Positions 6,345 to 10,004 of a DNA stretch of 10,004 nucleotides are shown piece after piece. The notes beneath the pieces are model-generated. The model had not been told where the DNA came from. It was given only the letters and a program-made list of their open reading frames with translations, and searched no databases. The translations under genes and the position numbers were made by a program. The DNA comes from an uncultured Chlamydiae bacterium. Its GTDB lineage: Bacteria; Chlamydiota; Chlamydiia; Chlamydiales; Rhabdochlamydiaceae. Position 1 is the stretch's first letter. Each line of letters begins with the position of its first letter. Where the stretch lies: positions 1 through 10,004 of the forward strand of contig CAIPRZ010000094.1 of NCBI GenBank assembly GCA_903867585.1, in the 5' to 3' direction.

Positions 6345-7892
6345 ATGACCGATAAACCTCAGACTTTCAGTCGTTTACGCTCATTTTTATGGCCAATACA
6401 CAGTCATGAGCTTAGTAAGTTTTTGCCGATGTTGGTAATCTTTTTCTTAATATGCTTTAACTACAATCTCTTAAGAGTTACTAAAGATTCGCTTGTTGTA
6501 ACTGCCCGCTCATCTGGTGCTGAGGCCCTCCCTTTTCTAAAGGTATGGGCAATTTTACCGATGGCTTTTCTATTTACCTACATATTTACCCGGCTTATTA
6601 ATCGATTTAAAAAAGAGACCGTCTTCTATATTATTATATCTGGCTTTCTTCTCTTTTTTATCATCTTTGGCTTTGTATTATATCCACTCCGTGAATCCCT
6701 ACACCCCAACGAGTTAGCCGACAAACTTCAAGCCTCGCTTCCAATAGGCTTTAAGGGTCTTATAGCCGTATTTAGAAACTGGACCTATACAGCCTTTTAT
6801 GTGATGTCAGAGATGTGGAGCACTATTGTCATGTCCGTCCTTTTTTGGGGATTTGCCAATGATGTAACTGGTGTAAAAGATGCTAAAAGATTCTACGGTC
6901 TACTTGGTATAGGGGCTAATTTATCCAGTATCTTATCTGGCCAGGCCGCTACATGGATTTCTAAATATACCTACAATCCTCATCTACCCTTTGGCCAAGA
7001 TGCCTGGGGGCAGTCTGTGATCTTTATGGTAGGCCTCATTGTCATTTCTGGCATTGTTTGTATGCTCCTTTATAAAAGGATACACAAGAAAGGACATGGT
7101 TATAACACACCTCATGTGACCGAACGCGAAGCCAGAGAGCCTTCTGTTAAGATGGGATTAAGGAAGAACTTTAGCTATCTTGCCAAATCCAAATACCTCC
7201 TTTTGCTGGCTCTAATCGTATTGTGCTATAATATATCCATTAATCTTGTAGAAGTGGTTTGGAAAGACCAGCTTCACAATCTTTACCCAGATCCTAAGGA
7301 TTATAACGCTTATATGGGCAAGGTTTTAACAAGCATAGGCATTATCTCAACACTCACCTCGTTATTTATTACAGGTAACGTATTAAGGAAAAGTAGCTGG
7401 ACCTTCAGCGCCATGATTTCTCCATTTATTCTGCTTATTACAGGAATCGGCTTCTTTTCATTCCTGTTATTTAAAAATTCATGGCTACAGACTTTTGCAG
7501 CCTTACTTAGCACCTCAACACTTGGAATGTCGGCCTTTTTTGGCTCTTTACAAAACTGTTTTGCCAGAGCTTCCAAATACACATTCTTTGATGCGACCAA
7601 AGAAATGGCTTTTGTCCCATTAAGCAGCGAATCTAAACAAAAAGGTAAAGCAGCTATTGATGGAGTAGGCTCTCGTCTAGGCAAATCTGGCGGCTCTTTA
7701 ATTCACCAAAGCCTTTTAGTTATTTTTGGAACAGTTTCCCAAAGTACCCCATTTGTTGGAATAATCCTTTTATTAACTGTTGGCTCATGGATGTTTGCTG
7801 TTAAACTTCTTGGAAGACAATTTAAAGATTTAGAAGAAACGACCTCTGCAGACATCACAAAAGCTGCAACAAATCAGGAAATTAAAGTTTAG
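6345..7892 (+). CDS. npt1: Tlc-family nucleotide (ATP/ADP) translocase, Npt1-like
   Basis: Inner-membrane nucleotide carrier of the plastid/Chlamydia/Rickettsia type (NTT/Tlc, major facilitator-like with ~12 membrane helices), used by intracellular bacteria to take host ATP in exchange for ADP. It has 515 residues, the family's usual size. The N-terminus LRSFLWPIHSHELSKFLPM and the blocks FRNWTYTAFYVMSEMW (143-158) and WGFANDVTG (168-176) resemble chlamydial Npt1. The charged positions known to be essential in plant NTT1 have counterparts: Lys47 in RVTKDSLVV, Glu156 in SEMW, Glu303 in LVEVVWK and Lys447 in RLGKSGGSL. The C-terminal tail (about 492-515) is polar and short. Environmental chlamydiae carry several paralogues with different substrates (ATP/ADP exchange, other NTPs, NAD), so energy exchange is the best guess but not proven. 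It stands first in a three-gene membrane cluster, six bases before the DedA gene. Confidence 0.93.
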   Translation: MTDKPQTFSRLRSFLWPIHSHELSKFLPMLVIFFLICFNYNLLRVTKDSLVVTARSSGAEALPFLKVWAILPMAFLFTYIFTRLINRFKKETVFYIIISGFLLFFIIFGFVLYPLRESLHPNELADKLQASLPIGFKGLIAVFRNWTYTAFYVMSEMWSTIVMSVLFWGFANDVTGVKDAKRFYGLLGIGANLSSILSGQAATWISKYTYNPHLPFGQDAWGQSVIFMVGLIVISGIVCMLLYKRIHKKGHGYNTPHVTEREAREPSVKMGLRKNFSYLAKSKYLLLLALIVLCYNISINLVEVVWKDQLHNLYPDPKDYNAYMGKVLTSIGIISTLTSLFITGNVLRKSSWTFSAMISPFILLITGIGFFSFLLFKNSWLQTFAALLSTSTLGMSAFFGSLQNCFARASKYTFFDATKEMAFVPLSSESKQKGKAAIDGVGSRLGKSGGSLIHQSLLVIFGTVSQSTPFVGIILLLTVGSWMFAVKLLGRQFKDLEETTSADITKAATNQEIKV

Positions 7893-7898
7893 ACCTTT

Positions 7899-8516
7899 AT
7901 GATTGAATGGATCAAAGCTTTTATTAATTCACATCCTCAAGCAGCTCCCTATGCAATAGCTCTAGCTCTAGCTGTAGCTGGCTTTAACATTCCGATAAGC
8001 GCAGATCTTGTGATCTTAATTGCCGCAACACTGGCTGCTACCATTCTTAAAGGGGCTTTTCTGAAACTTTATTTAGCCATATTTCTAGGTTCAATTTGCG
8101 CTGCCTACATTGCTTATGGTCAAGGCCGATTTTTAGGAAACTATCTATTAAAAAAGAAGTTTTTTCAAAAATTATTCCCACAAACCAAACTTGCAAAAAT
8201 TAATTCCTATTATAAGAAATATTCCTGGGCCACTTTTATCATCGGTCGCTTTATCCCATTTGGGTTCAGAAATGCCTTATTCATGGCAACAGGGCTTTCT
8301 AAAATTCCCTTCAAATCCTTTGCATTAAGAGATGCTGTTGGCTGCTTGATCTGGTCTTTTACCCTTTATCTTGGGTTATTTAAACTATTATCCAATGCCC
8401 ACGACCTTATCCCAATCATCAAAAAATGCAATTTAGTCATTTTTTCTATTCTTGGGTTATCTATAATAATTCTGTTTTGGTATAAGCGAAATAAAAAGCG
8501 TCGAATTCCGGCCTAA
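7899..8516 (+). CDS. DedA/VTT-family integral membrane protein
   Basis: A 205-residue inner-membrane protein. Hydrophobic stretches lie at about 17-50, 55-75, 110-160 and 177-195, with a basic C-terminus (KRNKKRR). The family signature is clear: GRFIPFGFRNALFMATGLSKIPF at 116-138 in two halves, GRFIPFGFRN with Arg117, Pro120 and Arg124, then the Gly and F..F pattern, and DAVGCLIWSF at 145-154. YGQGRFLGNYL at 73-83 is the other conserved block. Some DedA proteins have been shown to recycle undecaprenyl phosphate or to move phospholipids across the membrane; which lipid this one handles cannot be told. The gene lies between a nucleotide translocase (6-base gap) and a phospholipid synthase (23-base gap), which fits a lipid role. 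The first membrane segment is coded by a short TAGCTC/TAGCTG-type hexamer run near 7958-7980, giving ALALAVAG. Confidence 0.88.
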   Translation: MIEWIKAFINSHPQAAPYAIALALAVAGFNIPISADLVILIAATLAATILKGAFLKLYLAIFLGSICAAYIAYGQGRFLGNYLLKKKFFQKLFPQTKLAKINSYYKKYSWATFIIGRFIPFGFRNALFMATGLSKIPFKSFALRDAVGCLIWSFTLYLGLFKLLSNAHDLIPIIKKCNLVIFSILGLSIIILFWYKRNKKRRIPA

Positions 8517-8539
8517 AGAATTGTAACCTATTAATAACT

Positions 8540-9046
8540 ATGCAATTGACCCTACCTAATTTTATTTCTTTATTAAGAGCTCCTTTAGCTGTGCTTTTTA
8601 TATATGAAAATACTTACGTACGATTATTAGTTATTTTATTCGCTATGATTACTGATAGTATGGATGGATATCTAGCCAGGAAATACGGCGTCACCTCCGT
8701 TACAGGCGCGATACTAGATCCGATTATGGATAAATTTTTTGTCTCTACGGTCTTGATTGTTTTATTTATGGAGCATCAAATCTCTTTATATGAGGCCATG
8801 GCCATGCTTTCAAGAGACTTCTCCCTTTGCGCTTTTGCTGCCTATTTAGCGATGCGTAACAAATGGAGCTCTTTTAAATTTAAAGCTATCCGTTGGGGAA
8901 AAATCTCTACTGCCATGCAATTTCTTGTATTATCAGCCTTAACTTTAGGGAAGCAATTTTCAGCCTCTTTATATGTTCTTTTTGTAGTCTTTGGATGCCT
9001 AGCTTTTTTTGAACTCGTCAGTATGAACGAAGCCAAAAAATCTTAA
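8540..9046 (+). CDS. pgsA: CDP-alcohol phosphatidyltransferase, PgsA-like
   Basis: Integral membrane enzyme that most likely joins CDP-diacylglycerol and glycerol 3-phosphate to form phosphatidylglycerophosphate, the committed step to phosphatidylglycerol. The catalytic CDP-alcohol transferase signature D-x2-DG-x2-AR-x8-G-x3-D-x3-D is perfect at residues 39-64 (Asp39, Asp42, Gly43, Ala46, Arg47, Gly56, Asp60, Asp64). The N-terminus LTLPNFISLLRAPLAVLF is the usual PgsA opening, and GKISTAMQFLV at 120-130 matches the PgsA GK..T..Q block. At 168 residues it is a little shorter than most PgsA proteins (~180-200) but has both ends of the fold. Another product of the same family (e.g. cardiolipin or phosphatidylserine type) is possible. 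No strong ribosome site precedes the ATG, so coupling to the DedA gene 23 bases upstream is likely. Confidence 0.88.
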   Translation: MQLTLPNFISLLRAPLAVLFIYENTYVRLLVILFAMITDSMDGYLARKYGVTSVTGAILDPIMDKFFVSTVLIVLFMEHQISLYEAMAMLSRDFSLCAFAAYLAMRNKWSSFKFKAIRWGKISTAMQFLVLSALTLGKQFSASLYVLFVVFGCLAFFELVSMNEAKKS

Positions 9047-9053
9047 AAACTAC

Positions 9054-10004
9054 TTAATGTGAAGCATTCATAATATATTGTGATTCCTGAAGCTTAAGAC
9101 CTGCTGTTTGAATAATATCACATAAATTCAGAAGCAACTTTTCCTGAAACTCATGAAACTCTCTTTCGTCTTTAATTTCTGTAAATGCAGAAATTTTTAT
9201 AACAAATACCCCATATTCACAAGACTCTAGGCTAGCATAGGGATTTAAACTGCGATCTAGGCCAGGATAATTATCCAAATGCTCCCGAATAAGATTAAGA
9301 GCATGAGAGGCTTTAGATTTATCTGCAGCCTTTATCATAAGCGATGATTCAATTCGTCGATGAGTTCGTCTTGTAGAATTAATGATATAGGCACTTACGA
9401 ATGCCGAATTTGGTAAATAGATAAATCTTTTAGATTTATCTTTAAGAGTTGTCATGTACCATCCTACATGAATCACGTGAGCTTCAACTTTTCTCTCAGG
9501 AATGAGAATAAAATCCCCAAGGTTAAATGGCCTTGATATGACAAGCATAAATCCACCGAAAAAGTTAGAAATAACATCTTTAGCCGCAAAGCCGAGTGCA
9601 GCTGCACCTACCCCCCCAAAGGCAAGCAGTGGCCCTGATTTAAATCCTAATGCATCAAGAATAAGCAAGGAGGCGATTAAAATAATCGAAATACCAAGTA
9701 GCTTGTCTATGCCATTGATGACGTTAGCATCCTGATTTAAAGGATTTTTCTTCATGTACTGTTTTAGAAAATGGGATTTGTATTTATGAATCCCAACAGC
9801 GAATGCTGATATCAATAAGCAGGTCTTGGTTGAATTTAAAAAAACTTCGTGCGCTGAGTAATTAAAAAATTGCAAGGACTCTTCGGTAACATAAGATAAC
9901 GCTACGACCCATACGCTAAATACGATAGGCTTTCGAAACATTTTCATAGTTTCTTCATATTTTGAAGACCATTTTCTAAATAAAATGAGTTGTAATAGGA
10001 ATGC
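9054..10004 (-). CDS. MscS-family mechanosensitive channel, N-terminus cut by the window edge
   Basis: Inner-membrane channel that releases solutes when membrane tension rises. The frame has no stop from 9054 to the right edge: nineteen codons before the ATG at 9947 are open and code a hydrophobic AFLLQLILF, so the true start is probably outside the window. Numbering from the ATG at 9947: membrane segments at about 7-22, 38-53 and 83-100, then the pore-lining helix with the Gly/Ala pattern AFGGVGAAALGFAAKDV (109-125) and FFGGFML (129-135), the beta-domain entry SRPFNLGDFI (138-147), VGWYMTTLKD, the YLPNSAF block (177-183) and a cytoplasmic alpha/beta C-terminus. Among E. coli paralogues it most resembles YnaI/YbdG-type short channels (RPF.(I/L)GD, PNS.F, N..R..RR). 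It converges on pgsA with only seven bases between the two stop codons, leaving no space for a normal terminator. Confidence 0.9.
   Translation of the reverse strand, partial: AFLLQLILFRKWSSKYEETMKMFRKPIVFSVWVVALSYVTEESLQFFNYSAHEVFLNSTKTCLLISAFAVGIHKYKSHFLKQYMKKNPLNQDANVINGIDKLLGISIILIASLLILDALGFKSGPLLAFGGVGAAALGFAAKDVISNFFGGFMLVISRPFNLGDFILIPERKVEAHVIHVGWYMTTLKDKSKRFIYLPNSAFVSAYIINSTRRTHRRIESSLMIKAADKSKASHALNLIREHLDNYPGLDRSLNPYASLESCEYGVFVIKISAFTEIKDEREFHEFQEKLLLNLCDIIQTAGLKLQESQYIMNASH
9419..9441. repeat. Perfect 10-bp inverted repeat with 3-base loop inside the MscS gene
   Basis: AGATAAATCT, loop TTT, AGATTTATCT. It codes the DKSKRFIY stretch of the channel. The arm GATTTATCT recurs near 9315 where the same residues DKSK are coded again. 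A chance product of AT-rich codons is the simplest reading; it is not followed by a T-run on either strand. Confidence 0.5.

Noticed and set aside
7310..7684. Open frame of 124 codons on the minus strand inside the translocase
   Set aside because: Antisense to conserved membrane-helix sequence, with no ribosome site or family resemblance; such frames arise by chance.
7958..7980. Short hexamer repeat (TAGCTC/TAGCTG) as a functional tandem repeat
   Set aside because: It only codes the Ala-Leu-Ala-Leu membrane segment of the DedA protein and has too few units.
9502..9735. Plus-strand open frame inside the MscS gene
   Set aside because: Mirror of the Gly/Ala-rich pore helix region; its proline/serine/alanine content is what the antisense of such a helix gives.
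1..10004. Mobile element, phage, defence system or CRISPR array
   Set aside because: No transposase, integrase, terminal repeat pair, repeat-spacer pattern, nuclease-helicase or toxin-antitoxin pair is visible; every long frame is a conserved housekeeping or membrane gene apart from the DUF2709 protein.

Overview
The window is AT-rich, densely coded bacterial DNA that most likely comes from a member of the Chlamydiae, probably an environmental (amoeba- or arthropod-associated) lineage. Two signals point there. One is a Tlc-family nucleotide translocase closely resembling chlamydial Npt1, a hallmark of obligate intracellular energy parasites. The other is the gene order DUF2709 protein - tsaE - (engB) - dnaQ with a DUF3820-like tail. 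From memory, this matches the C. trachomatis CT538-CT537-CT536 order, except that engB is inserted here. The lineage assignment is inference; no marker rRNA gene is present.

Left block (1-2280, minus strand): a leucine-dehydrogenase-type amino acid dehydrogenase followed, after one base, by argS. The argS reading frame stops at residue 385 of an expected ~560-590 and its last ~20 residues do not read as ArgRS in any frame, so it looks broken or rearranged exactly at the window edge.

Divergent control region (2281-2478): it holds back-to-back promoter candidates for ldh (minus) and the DUF2709 operon (plus), each with its -10 element inside a short palindrome.

Central block (2479-6165, plus strand): DUF2709 protein, tsaE, engB, dnaQ and pgk. 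The first four overlap each other by 8-17 bases, indicating translational coupling; pgk follows dnaQ by 20 bases. The content is tRNA modification (t6A), ribosome assembly GTPase, 3'-5' exonuclease and glycolysis.

Spacer 6166-6344 holds a promoter candidate with a perfect TATAAT inside a perfect 16-base palindrome, followed by a ~120-base leader.

Right block (6345-9046, plus strand): nucleotide translocase, DedA-family membrane protein and a CDP-alcohol phosphatidyltransferase (PgsA-like), closely spaced and without a visible terminator. It combines import of host energy with phospholipid and lipid-carrier functions. A MscS-family channel gene runs convergently from the right edge and is cut by it.

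I saw no tRNA, rRNA, CRISPR array, insertion sequence or phage gene. Most of the window is conserved housekeeping DNA. The points most worth a second look are the truncated argS, the three similar palindrome-embedded promoters, and the uncharacterised DUF2709 protein at the head of the tsaE operon.
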